Positions 12,329-24,600 of a DNA stretch of 64,000 bases are shown piece after piece. The stretch's first letter is position 1. Each line of letters opens with the position of its first letter. The stretch is from Mauremys mutica (taxonomy: Eukaryota; Chordata; Testudines; Geoemydidae). The position numbers and the translations under genes were made by a program. The DNA lies in assembly GCF_020497125.1 (NCBI RefSeq), contig NC_059075.1, positions 64,747,321-64,811,320 on the forward strand. The letters run 5' to 3'. The notes under the pieces are model-generated. The model was not told the origin of the DNA and ran no database searches. It worked only from the letters and a program-made list of their open reading frames with translations.

Positions 12329-13952
12329 CTTAAATGTAGTGTTTGCAGCCAGAGAAGACAAACGGAGTTAAGCATGCCTCCTCAAGTTAACTGTGGATGC
12401 AAGTGCTCTGGTGAAAGAGTCTGAAACATCAAAAGATGCTCTGAGGGCATGTTTTCCCATGTTCTGTCCTACCAAAATAGCACCAAGAATGTCAAACTCA
12501 ATAAGTGGTTTCTTCCACAGCCACAATGGAACTTTTGAGCATCCTCAGAATGGGAGAAAGCAGAAGCTGCACTCACATGCTCATCAGGTGACAAATCAGG
12601 TTCCAAATCAATATCCATTTGTTCCTGCTCAAGAAAAGGAGCTGTCTCCTTATCCTCTTCTTCAGAAAGCATATTAGGTACAACTGTCTAAGCTGCCAAT
12701 GGGTCCAGAGGAACTAGATCCGAGGACTGTTAACTGGATCCTTATATGAAACACTAGCATCTCTCCATCCATAAGGAGGATAATCCAAAAATTCTTGTGG
12801 TTGAGCCCAACAGAGCCATGAATACCACAGTTGCCAATCTCTCCAGTAGCTGGGATGCAGAAACACACACAGGAGGAGCAAAAGGATCATGAGGCATACC
12901 CCAGGATGAATCAGGTTTCTTAAATTATTCCTCTGTCGTCCTCTTAAGTAGGATCCAACCTCAGATCCATTATGAACCGTACCAGAGACAGCAATGGAAC
13001 CATATGGTGAAGAGAGATAAAAGGTAAGAAAGATCTCCCTAGAGATCTCATAGGAGTCTTAGGAAGTGGTGGCATAGATGGAGCTGGAGAAAGGAGAAAA
13101 GCAGAGGAAATTTAGTCTCTTTTCAAGTGAAGAAGCAGATTGTTTCTTCATCAACAACTTCCTGTCAGTCAGATCCAAGGAACACAGACACAAGAAGGTG
13201 CACATCTGTCACCACTGTTAACATCCTTTTTGGATCGGAGGATAGTCCTGGAACAGGAGTGGAGGATGGAACTGGCGCCATAAGCCTGGAGAGTATCAGA
13301 CCAGAGAAATACTCAGGTTCACAACTCTGGACTTTAAAGTGGAACCCAGAACCGATTTGGGTTTCAAAATCAGAAGCACAGAGGTTATGTCAGAATTGGC
13401 TGGATCCAGTAAGTTGGTCATATAGGATCTGGCACTGCTAACACTTGCCACCTTCACCCTCAACTTTTTCAGAACCAATACAGTTGGAACCAAAATGGCT
13501 CTAGGTTTCTTAGCAGGCAGTCAGCTCTTTTCTACCAACGGTGTCTTTGAAGCCTTGACAGCTTTAATCAAAGGATCAAGAGCCATCACTGACAAAGATC
13601 CCAACAACTTGGAACCCTTACACAAGTTAGACTTGCTATATGGAAGTAACCAGAGCTGAAACAGGGCTCTTGGTCTTTGGATCCCATGACCCTTCAGAAC
13701 AAGATAGTGTAAGCAGCAAGAGCTTCTTAAAACAGCAGTTGTAGTCTGTTCCGCCAGTCCTTGCATGCTCTGCATGTGAAAATCTGGTAAGCAGAACATC
13801 CAAAAGGAGAGTAGCCTTCTCCTGGACACCTAATGAGTTCATCCAGTGCCAGGAAGGCAGCTGGGAATGAAGCACATCTCATGAAGCCCAGCTGCTGCTG
13901 CTGCTTCTGCTGTTCCACCCTCACATGGACCCAACCGTATGTACTGTCTATA

Positions 13953-14673
13953 GGGCCCTACCAAATTCATGGTCCATTTTGGTCAATTTCATGGTCATAG
14001 GATTTTAAAAATCATAAATTTCATGGTGTTGTAATTGTAGGAGTCCTAACTCAAAAAGAGCTGTGTGTGTGTGTGGGGAAGATTGCAAGGTTATTGTAGA
14101 GGGGATTGCGGTACTGCTATCCTTACTTCTGTGTTGCTGTTGAGGCACTGTCTTCGGAGCTAGAGAGTGACGGCTGCTGGCCGGGAGTGCAGCTTTGAAG
14201 GCAGAACTGCTGCCAACAGTAGCACAGAAGTAAGGATGACATAGTATGGTATTGCCACCCTTACTTCCATGCTACTGCCTTCAGAGCTGGACCCTCAGTC
14301 AGCAGTTACCACTCTCCTCCCACCCAGCTCTGCAGGCAGCAGTAAAGATGAGAAGGCATGACATCTTGCCACCCCTACTTCTGCGCTGCTGCTGGTGTGG
14401 CACTGTCTTTAATGCTGGGCGCCCACCCAATAGCCACTGCTCTCCAGCTGCCCAGCTCAGTAAGGATGGTAATACTGTGATCCCCCCTAAAATAACCTTG
14501 CAACCTCCTGCAACTTCCTTTTGGGTCAGGGCCCCCAATTTGAGAAACGCTGGTCTCCCTCGTGAAATCTGTATAGTATAGAGTAAAAGCACACAAAAGA
14601 CCAGATTTCATGGGGAAGACCAGATTTCACAGTCTGTGACATGTTTTTCATGGCTGTGAATTTGGTAGTGTCC
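13953..14673. mobile_element. hAT-type element inserted in the larger element
   Basis: Termini GGGCCCTACCAAATTCA and TGAATTTGGTAGTGTCC, flanked by TGTCTATA (13945-13952) and TATCTATA (14674-14681), a 7/8 match. Removing it restores continuous flanking sequence of the surrounding element. The interior has inverted GAAGTAAGGATG-type segments and no transposase. Confidence 0.8.
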
Positions 14674-15393
14674 TATCTATACTTAAAAGCTACCTTAATA
14701 CTAAAAACTATACTAAGAACTTCTGTCTGGTGCAGCAGTTGGAAGGAACTGAGATGGTAGAGGGTGCAGTGCCCCCTTATATAGCCTCCCCCTCGGAAAT
14801 GCCAAGGGAAGGGGTAGGAGAAGGCATATGTGTGCTCTAATAGGCACTACAGTTGAAGAAGGTTCTACTGTTAGGTGCCACCAGGTGGTACAACACTCAT
14901 CAGTGGGAATATGAACCTAATATTTCAAGGAAAATTGTGCTATATTTGTATATTGGTATTAATGCTGCTGGGTTAGTCTCAGGATATTCAGAGCATCTGT
15001 CTGGCCTTTTTTAAAAAAAAAAAACCAACCAACCAAACAGAAAAGTTAAATTGTAGTGCCCTACACAATGGGGCACTGATCCATGACTAGGGCCCCTTAT
15101 TGCTTCCAGAACACAGATAAATATTTTTCCTTTAATTTGTACCATAGTGAAATGTATCCCATGATAAGAACAAAGTACTTGATGTGGTGCTATAGCACAC
15201 CACATCAAATTTCCATCAAAGTTTATAGGACAGTTAACCAAAAGATCTCATGACCAATATATAGTTAATCCACTTCCTCACTGTACTAACATGTCAATAG
15301 AATATATTCAACCAGCCCAAGTTTCCACATGTTCAGAGAATAAAATAATTTAGAATGGTCAGAGAATGTCAAATATCCATCAAAACAGTTTAC

Positions 15394-15535
15394 GCGCTGT
15401 AGCCATGTTGGTCAAGATATTTGAGAGAAAAGGTGGGCGAGGTGAAGAAGAGCTCTGAGTAAGCTTGAAAGCTTGTCTCTCTCACCAACAGAAGTCGGTC
15501 CAATAAAATATATTACCTCACCCACCTTGTCTCTC
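15394..15535 (+). mobile_element. Turtle SINE-like retroposon, second family
   Basis: Head GCGCTGTAGCCATGTTGGTC, body with GAAAGCTTGTCTCTCTCACC and CCAATAAAATATATTACCTC. Flanked by AAAACAGTTTAC (15382-15393) and AAAATAGTTTAC (15536-15547), 11/12 identical, which supports target-primed insertion. The head resembles that of the copies at 0.7, 6.4 and 12.2 kb. Confidence 0.75.
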
Positions 15536-15547
15536 AAAATAGTTTAC

Positions 15548-17049
15548 ACAATCAACTGTAGCAACTCTTTTGTAACTGCATTTTGAAATAACCCAGTTCC
15601 TGTGTGTTGAAAGAAAAAACACTTAAGGAAGAGACATTCTATATTAAGAATTGTGCAGCGCTCTTACGGATTACTTTATTCTGAAATCCATTCCAGCAAA
15701 TAGTAAATTTCTTCCTTTTCTGTATACTAGTGATGTCAATTCCATTTAATGCTTTGAGATTTAAAAAGCCTAGAAACATCAGAAATATAAGTTTTCAAAC
15801 ACTAACTGATTGTTTTAATAAATATGTTTACAGGAATCCAAGGGGAAAAGACTTAAATCCATAAGCACAACACAACCATAACCAGAAACATCCTAGAGGA
15901 TACTGATTTTTGTATATTCACAAAAACTAGAATCATCCTCTTCTAAGTGGGTGGAAAACAGCGCAGTAAAACCAGTCTCAATGGTAAACCACATTAATAA
16001 CTGTTAAGTAACATGCTCAACAAGAAACAGGCAACACTAGTATGAAAACTTTACAGTCAGTGTTGCATTCTGAAAGGGGGAAAAAAATCGGTTATGAACC
16101 TGCAGTTACCCGATCTTGTGCACTCACTACCACCAAACATAAATGAGTGACAAATTCTCAACTTCCTTAAAACCAGTTTCCAAATAAATCACTAATACAA
16201 TAATTTATACACGTCTGAATACTATTTATCAAACTAATCCATATTTGCTTAATATTCCGATTTAAATTTTAACAAAGTCTTGCCCACCCAGACCTCCATT
16301 CAACTCAGTTTCTCTAGGAAGCAAGTGCACAAGCATTATCAAATCCATTAACATAATTTAATAGGCAGGTATGTAGAACAACCCTACTGGCAGAGTGTTC
16401 TGCTAAGCAAAGATCTAGCTTCAGTTTCATAACCTGTTGGGGTGTTGGGCAAAATACCAAGCGTGGAGGGCAGTGTGTGTCTCAGTGACATTTGTTTGGC
16501 ATTAAAGATCAGTTCAGCTTGCTCTGCTATGGTACCGTTAGGGACAGACATGGGAAGATTGTATTAGAGGGAACAAATAAGGCCTTGAAATTTTAGGTTC
16601 AACCAGCTCCCCCTTCTCTCTTCACTCCCACCCTGGAGTTCATAACTTCAAATTTCATCAGCATCTGGAAGAGCCACCAAAGAAGGTGGTGGAGAAGGGG
16701 AAAAGGGCGCCACTCAGGTAATATCAAGTGGCAGTCATACACATTGAGCAAAAACTAGCATGGATGAGGTTGAGTGTGTGTGGGTGTGCGCAAAAAAATG
16801 AACCCAAACTAAACCACAACATAAAACAATATTAGATCTCAACCCAAATAAAGAAAAGCACACTTTAAGCGTACAAACTCAAAGGGATAAAAAAGGGCAA
16901 CTTAGGACCACATCTGCACACTTCTGTTAAGCCCACATAGAAGAGGAAAAAAGCCTCTGTGGACATTTGTTCTGGTTCCTGACCTGGAATAGATATGTTC
17001 AATAAAATGGCAAGCTGTATGAAACTCCAAAAGAATTTGAGCCCCCAAA
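15548..17049. other. Intergenic sequence between RBM25 and the left CpG island
   Basis: AT-rich and without recognisable genes or named repeats. It could include downstream 3' UTR sequence if RBM25 uses the distal AATAAA at 15680-15675 (minus strand). Confidence 0.4.
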
Positions 17050-18572
17050 TCAAATATATACATTTTTAATATTTGAAATATTTACATGGCGGAACCTTTA
17101 CACGATCCCATTTGTTAAGAACAGTGTTTTCAAATGTCCTCTTAAGATGCAAGAAATCTAATAACTCAAGGTCACAGTTATGCTTTCTAAACAGGTCAAC
17201 CTGTATCCTTCAGTTAAATACAGTTACACAGATACTTGAACAGCTGTACTTAATTTGTTTGCTAATAAGAATTGTGTTTAAAAATTAAAAAAATGTTTGA
17301 GATAGTTTTGCTCCCTGGAAAACATTCATCCTGCAATCAAGACGGCTCATCGCACATCATCAGTGCCTTTCTACCTGGGTATGAGATAAAAAAATGCAGT
17401 GTACAGTACATCTCATCATTTATACTGCATCAGTTTATAAAAATCCCATACAGACAAGGCAGGAAAATATCACCCTCTTTCAATGACAATACAGCCTGCT
17501 TACAGTACAAAAAATGAAGGAAAACAAAACTAGGGCTGGTTTGATAGTACACATAAAAACAGACTTCTACATTGTTTGAAAATGTATGATTTAGTTTTAT
17601 AAACTGCTATAGTTAATTATATCCTTCAACCTTTTCTTTCCCAAAATGTCCTAAACTGCCATATTAATTTCTCTTCTAAATTCTAAAAAAGGTGTTTTAA
17701 AAGTAATTTCTTAAAAATCAGTCAGATTATTTTTGGAGGTAGGAAGGGCTAGCAGAGAAGGGCTAAAATGAAATAATTGTGCACAAGACAGCTGAGGTAA
17801 AAAAGCATTAAATAGTGCTCACTGAAGTCATCTCCTCATCATAACTAACAAAGAATAAGAAGCATCTTGCAATCTGCACTCCCTTTATGAGAAGGTTGAG
17901 CATCTGGAGGAGGAATCTGGCCAGTTTCACAAAATTGGCAAAACACCACCATTTTTCCTGCACGTTCACATACAATGAAAAGCTTAAGGCCACTCCTTTC
18001 CCTAGGTCAGATGAGAGGGACAAATCAACAGGCACAGGCACGCTCACACGCATACTGTGAAAGCCGAGAAAGTCGCTGCATCCACTTATTCTATTTTTAC
18101 AATTCTAATTTCAATTCTATTATGATCGTTCTTTAAATAAAAAGGGGGCGGGGGGAGAAGAGAGACGAGGATGATACACTTTCAGTAAAATCAATTATCT
18201 TGGTCTGTATGATATAGTTCCACATTAAGTGCAAATGTTTTGCAAAACAATGGAGTCTTTTTAATATTTACAAGGAACAGATTTGCCGAACAAGATCACC
18301 AGAGACTTGTACAGTAGCTGCATCTTATAAAACATACCAGTAATTGTACCTGGTGAACTATAAAAAGAGAACCAATGCAGGATTCATATAACCATAACCA
18401 AGGGGGGGCAGAGTGGCCTCAACAGAGCAGAGGACACTTTTTTTTCACATTTTCTACATAAAAAAAATACAGGTCTCACAAGTGTCTCCGAGGACAGAGA
18501 AAATTCAAAGTTCTTGAATGATGGAAAAGAAAAACAAAAAACAAATGGAACCCTAAAAGCAAGGAGAGTGCT
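17050..18572 (-). other. RBM25: Probable RBM25 3' UTR (end uncertain)
   Basis: Unique sequence free of recognisable repeats follows the stop codon. No AATAAA occurs on the minus strand in this interval. An ATTAAA variant lies near 17066-17071 and another near 18260; the next AATAAA is at 15680-15675. The lower boundary is a guess based on the ATTAAA near 17.07 kb and needs transcript reads. Confidence 0.4.
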
Positions 18573-18665
18573 TTACTTCACTAGACCGATTTTCTTGGCT
18601 TCTGTTTCGTATATCAATAGCCTCCACATTTTTACTATAAAAACTTCCGCTTCTTCATCTAGTAC
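18573..18665 (-). CDS. RBM25: RBM25 last coding exon and stop (812-841)
   Basis: Acceptor cctgtag above 18665, then VLDEEAEVFIVKMWRLLIYE and TEAKKIGLVK followed by TAA at 18575-18573. This closes the PWI domain and matches the usual vertebrate C-terminus. Confidence 0.95.
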   Translation of the reverse strand, partial: VLDEEAEVFIVKMWRLLIYETEAKKIGLVK

Positions 18666-21600
18666 CTACAGGTGGGGGAAAAAAATATATTAGGTTATGG
18701 TGGGTTTCCAGTTAGCGACACTACAGTTAAACTTAGCAGACAGACTTATTACTTTGGTAGGGTTCATAGGAAAGAAACATCTGGTGAGCAAAATAAATCA
18801 AGTTATAAAGTTATTTTCCATCATGAAACAGCAATATTAAGTTGTTCCTGGAAAAAGTTTATGTATTATTGTCAAGTGGTGGGGGATATGATCCTAGTAC
18901 ACAAAACTAAAAAGCTTCTGAATTTTTCAGTAAGGCATTATATAAAGTTTAACGAGTATGGCTAGGGTCCTCTGATTTGCTTGAGCAGATTGCAATCACT
19001 TCACATATTTTAGTTTGAAAGTGAAGTGAACCCAAGGCATCTATCTTATTTCATTAAGTTGACTTCATGTCATATGTACTTATTTTTATTATAACTCCAA
19101 GTAATCAATGCTACATTTAGTCTCCTAGGGAAGACCATATTTTATTCACAAATTTGGGATAGGGCCAACTGAAACTCTGGATCTGAATCCTAAAGTTCAG
19201 GAGGATGAGAGTGGAAGTGTCAAGAGATCTGATCCATATCTAAACTGTGTGGCTGACTCGTATATCTTTAGGATGGGCCAAACCAAAATCTTTTTTTCTG
19301 AGCCTCCCTCTGAAATTTGGGAATGTTGGAATCTGGATCCAAATTTTGTGGCTAAGGGTTCTCTCTGCAAGCTATACAACAGGAGTTGTCAAACTGGGGG
19401 TTGGGACCCCTGAGGGGGTCACGAGGTTATTGCATGGGAGTTTGCAAGCTGTCAGCCTCCATCCCAAACCTCGCTTTGCCTCCAACATTTATAATAGTGT
19501 TAAATATATAAAAAGGTGTTTTTAATTTATAAGGAGGGGGTCACACTCAGTGGCTTGCTATGTGAACGGGGTCACCAGTACCAAAAGTTTGAGAACCACT
19601 GCTATAGAAGCAGGTAGTTCACCTTGGCACCTTTCTTTCACACTGTGTTCTATCACTATTAAATATCCGTGCATCATGGTCCCCAGCTGCTCCTTCCACC
19701 ATAAACAGTTGTTTTACAGAATAGCAATCAAGCAATTTTAAGTTTCAGAAACATGACTGCATGACAATGATTCAACTGGCTGAATTACAAAAGCAGTGTT
19801 ATCCTTTTATCCTATTCTCCAGCACAAGAGACCATGCTGCTATCCTCCCTAACAGAGAGATCTGCAATCTGGAGGTCACTGCCAACTCTTCCTTTTTCCT
19901 ACACAATATATCCAAAACCCAAGCTTTCTTCTCTGTGTAAGCCATTAGTTTCAACCTGAGCACTACAGCCACCTGTGTTCTGGTCTCCCCCACATCCAAT
20001 CTGCCCCCTTTTAATGTGAACAAAACTCAGGCAGTAAGGTCAGAATCTGAGCTCCCTATTGCTTCTTTGGATTCTTCCAATGGATCTGTTTCACCACATC
20101 AAACTCCAAGTTTCTCACAATCATTCTCTATGTAACTCTGCCCCTGCCTTCTTATTCTCCCATGCATTTGTTGCCCCATTGTGCCACCTTGATGTCGTTT
20201 GTATGCTCCTCCAAGTGCCTCAATTTCTTCCATGCTGCTCCCTATCCTTCCGTAAGATGCCCTTCCTGAGCTGACTCCCATGGCCACCACCCTCTCCTTT
20301 AAATCCCTTCTGAAGACCCATTTTTCTGCAACACCTACAAGAAACTAGCTAAGTCATCTATTTATCTTTTCCCTTTATCTTATGAATTAATTGTTATTTA
20401 TGTGGAGGGGGAAGACAATGTTGGGAGGGCATAGTGTCAAGACACAAACGGAAGCTTGCAATTGCATTTGCCTCTCCCATCTCTGTAATGAAGCTGAACT
20501 GTAGCAGGAGGTTAGGGATGAGGAATTTCATGTGTAACTTAAAACCCCCAAACTGATATGCAACTGAAGATGTGACACGCCCCCTCCCCCAATGATTACT
20601 TTTCTTGTATGCTGTATCTATTTCTTAACACAGCTTTCCCCATCTAGAATCTACACAGGTAGAAACTGTATTCCTCTATATTTTGAAAGTGCCTAGCATC
20701 AATACTGTTATTAGTTTAACAAACAAATATGAACTGCCTAGGTGCTTTCTTCAAGAGGAAGGAGTTGACTTGTGCATTCTTGACAAGATACTTTTTCCAC
20801 CAAAGGAACAAAACCCTTCTCTCCAGTTTTACCGAAGAAATTTGCAGTTTTAGATTTTACATATGTCAAATCATAAAGGGAAGGTTGTGGAGCCAGTCCA
20901 CTTGTACGTGGACTGATTTGACATATGTAAAATCTAGAAAATGACTATTTTGGAAATGTTCAGATGAAAACTGGAAATGGATGTACATTAAACATACTAT
21001 ACTATCCTAATTAAGAAAGTCCATCATCAGTGACTGCAGAATGCTATCATAATGTATGTGCCTATGCTTCATCCTAAGTTTGCAGTCAATTGCTATACCC
21101 AAACTGCTGCAGAGAAAGGGTCCATAACAGATGAATATTGACAGATATTCAACAAAATTCAAAGTTAGACATTCTGAGTCTGTAATTATTAGCTTCTATG
21201 TAATGTTTACGAGGCAACAAAACCAACCCATCTGAATTGAGAGGTATCAGTGGGCCAGGGGGAAACATGAGGGGGAAAAAATAGAAGATAATTGATATTC
21301 AATTTCAGCTTACCATGGCAACATCATCCAATATGCTTTGCGGCGAACTATGAGCCATAACCTGAAACAAATAAATGGTTTTCAGTCTACAAACTGAGAA
21401 CCTAAGAACTGTACTTATATTAAAGATCTCCAAAAAATGAGCCTAAATTTGAAATTGCTATAGCAAGCAACCCACTGTTTTGCCTCAGCAAAACATCCTT
21501 AAAGATCCTTAAAGACTGCATCTACTTTCACAGGAGTGTTAGTATCAAGGTCAATGTGTGGGATAAAACACCAGCATTGCCTAGCTCCAAGAAGCCACAA

Positions 21601-24600
21601 GGGACTCACTCAACTAACTGCTCCTACACTTCCAGTCTGGCTGTGCTAATTTGGGGAGTGAGGGTAAAGGAATTTCCCCTCCTCCAACCTGGATCTGCTA
21701 CTGGGAGAGGATAAAGGGAGGATAGTGAGTGGGTGGGTATCAATCATCCTCCCTCACTTTGTTTTATTTGTTAGAGATTTGAATGGGTGGTATTTATTTT
21801 AACATATTTGAAATTGTTTTTCAGCGCTCAAAGTCCTTTTCCAGGAGAGGGTGGCATTATATATAAAATTTAATAAAGTTTAAACAAATAAATGAAAACT
21901 TTGCTAAAATTAATACCTCCTATCAGAATTGTGCTCCAAAAGCCAGGCTTTTATTTTAAAAAAATAAAATAAATGTTTCTAGCCCTATGGCTGTGAAGAA
22001 ACCTTTTTTAAAAAGTGAACCAAATGTAAAATCAGTCCAGTGGTCTCTGCCTGAATCTGCAAACAGCCTGTTCCAAAGCTGTGACAAGTATCAACTGCCA
22101 CATTCATTTCAATTATCTATTAAATTTGAAATCTAACGAGGCAAATGTCAGTATCACCATGGTTAAATATTTCAAATATATTCATTTTATATCCACTTAA
22201 CATGCTTATTCCACACACTCAAAGTGTATCCCACATTTTTCTCAGGTGCCAAAAATCTAACTCTTCTGAACCCAAAAAGCAAAATCTCCTGTTTCTCTCC
22301 GAGAGCTTCTAACAGTTATGGATTTTCAATAAACACTAAAAATTAAGACCTATGGGGCAAGGTAAAATAAACTGAATTAAATATGAAAGTGAACAGGGAT
22401 TATATACTGATTATTATTCACTTTCCTATTTAAATTATATAAAAATCTCTTTTTTAATTCATCTGAAGTTTCTGCAAAATCTCATCTGCTGCCCTGGAGG
22501 GTCTCACTACAAAAATCCAGTTAAGTGTGCAGCAGACTGCAAAGAGACTTGGGTATATGCATACTGTGAGTAAATAAGTATTAAAGGAGCTGTCTTGTAA
22601 TTGGGTACATGCATTAAATCGGTGTTGACTGCTTGCTGCTGGTCAATATTACAAACTGTAGTATCTTCAAATGGTTATTCTCCAGCCATTGTCTTTTTAA
22701 ACTGGAAACAAAACCCAGATGTTTAGAAAGTTATTCAGAGGAAAATTATATTAACCTTTGAACAAACAAAATCAACTAGTGTGGCTTCTTCTTCACCAAT
22801 ATATTCTATTATTTTCTTGTTGATCCATGGTCTAATTCGACGTTCCATTAATGTCTGAAAAGGAAAGAGAACACCATTTATGTCAGACTATTACCATCAT
22901 CCTTACTGCCCCCCATCAGTACTACCCAGAAGCTAGCTACTAACAGTGATGCAGAGGATCTAACACACAAATAACTAGTGAAAGATCCAACATTATATAA
23001 TGTCAGATCAATATTTTAATTCAATTTATACCTGCCCAACACAAATGCAGGCCAATTTACTGCAAAAAGTTATACTACCTAACAGAACCTGTTAGAAATC
23101 GAAAGCTATTCCTCAGGGACCTGGTGACACAGTAAATTAAATGTCCCTAATTCTCACCTATGGTTTAAATCAAGTCTTATGATCTACAATAAGTTTCTAG
23201 TGGACTTTTGGTCATACTATAAAACCCATTATATAAATTTGTATCATCAGCTAGGGAGAGGCCCAGGAGCTAATCTAAGCAGGCATGACATGATGCAGAG
23301 TAGATACTATCTGTGGACAGGAAGTACAGCATCAACTGTCATGTTTGATTTGAGTCAGAGCTATTGATGTGACTCATGGTGACAAATGTTTTGTCTTTTT
23401 AGTGAATACCATGGTGCATCACTTGGCAGATTATGCTTTCCGATCAACATTAGCTTTATTTTTTTTTTTAATTAAAGAAACAGTTACTCACTGAATCCAC
23501 AATAGACCAATCAAGAGGATAAGCAAAGAGCTCTGGTTTGGCTGTGGGAATTTTCTCAATAAGACTTTTAATATGTTTGCGCTTTTCTTCTGTATTGACA
23601 TTGCCCTTGGAGGAGCCTTTATCTTCTTCACCATAATCCAAGGGAACCAATTTCCTTTTCCGGGGCACATCATCACTGTCTTCATCCTCAAATTTATTGA
23701 ACACACTGTCCACGGGGAGCTTCTTCCTCTTCACAGCATTGGGCTGGCTTGGACTATTGCAGGCACCTACAAAGAAAGGCAGGAGAGAATAATAAAATAT
23801 TTGTAATTTGCAACTGAAGGTAGTTTTGTTTGTCTTCACAGTAAAATTCACACCCTTAAATAAGGAACAGGGATATAAAAATTATTCTCTAGTGCTCAGA
23901 GCAGAGGAAATGGGAGTCAAGACTCTTGTTCTATTCTGGATTCTGTCACCAGTTTACTGTGCTGCTCTGGGAAAGTCAGCCTCTCTAGCCCTTATTTTGC
24001 TGGTCTTTGAAAAGGGTATTATGAAAAAATATTTGTAAAGCACTTCTGGCTGGAGCCTACTGATGTCAATGGACAGATTTCAATGGGCTTTCCATCTAAT
24101 GCTTACAGGTCTTCTAACATTTTAAGTCCAAAGTATTAATCACAGCTCATTAGTAGAGCATTCTTTAGGAAACCACTCACTTAGCATGCCAAACCTGTTT
24201 TCTTCTTCCCAGATTTTAGACAAATCAGCTAATATATTAAGATATCTTTGAGCAGGAAGAACATCCTAGTTACTGGCAATTTAGCATATCAAGTTGCTCA
24301 GTTTTGCTCCCAAATCTACAATATAATTTGGAAAATTGAATTACTTCTCAACTTCCTGTGTTTCTTCTCTCTACAAACCCTCAAGGAAAATTGAAATGAA
24401 ATGCCAACTTGCCCAATTTGAGGCTAAGTCCTATTTTAGGCCTATGCTCCTCTGGCTGTTGCTGATCAGGCGAGTTTTCATGAGGGATGATGATGCCACA
24501 GGGTGATTCATCACCAGGGGTGTTAGGGGTTGCATTGCCACTAGCAGATGAAACAGATGGGGCAGAGCTGATGGGTCGTAGGGTTGGTTTAAGGCAAGGC

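Larger units (their letters stand above)
8100..14950 (-). mobile_element. Large decayed mobile element with inverted termini (class not identified)
   Basis: The segment 8411-8558 (+) reappears inverted at 14737-14882. It includes a GGCTATATAAGG TATA-like box followed by CTCAGTTCCTTCC. Between them, the minus strand at about 12.4-13.9 kb has broken frames with acidic, Ser-rich stretches (for example DIDLEPDLSPDEHVSAAS) and an upstream PPYGWRDASVSYKDPV-like run. A hAT and a retroposon have inserted into it. Whether it is one element or two nested copies is not resolved. Confidence 0.45.

Noticed and set aside
22756..23367. Plus-strand open frames opposite the PWI exons
   Set aside because: Shadows or intronic frames with no domain; the minus strand carries conserved exons with matched splice phase.
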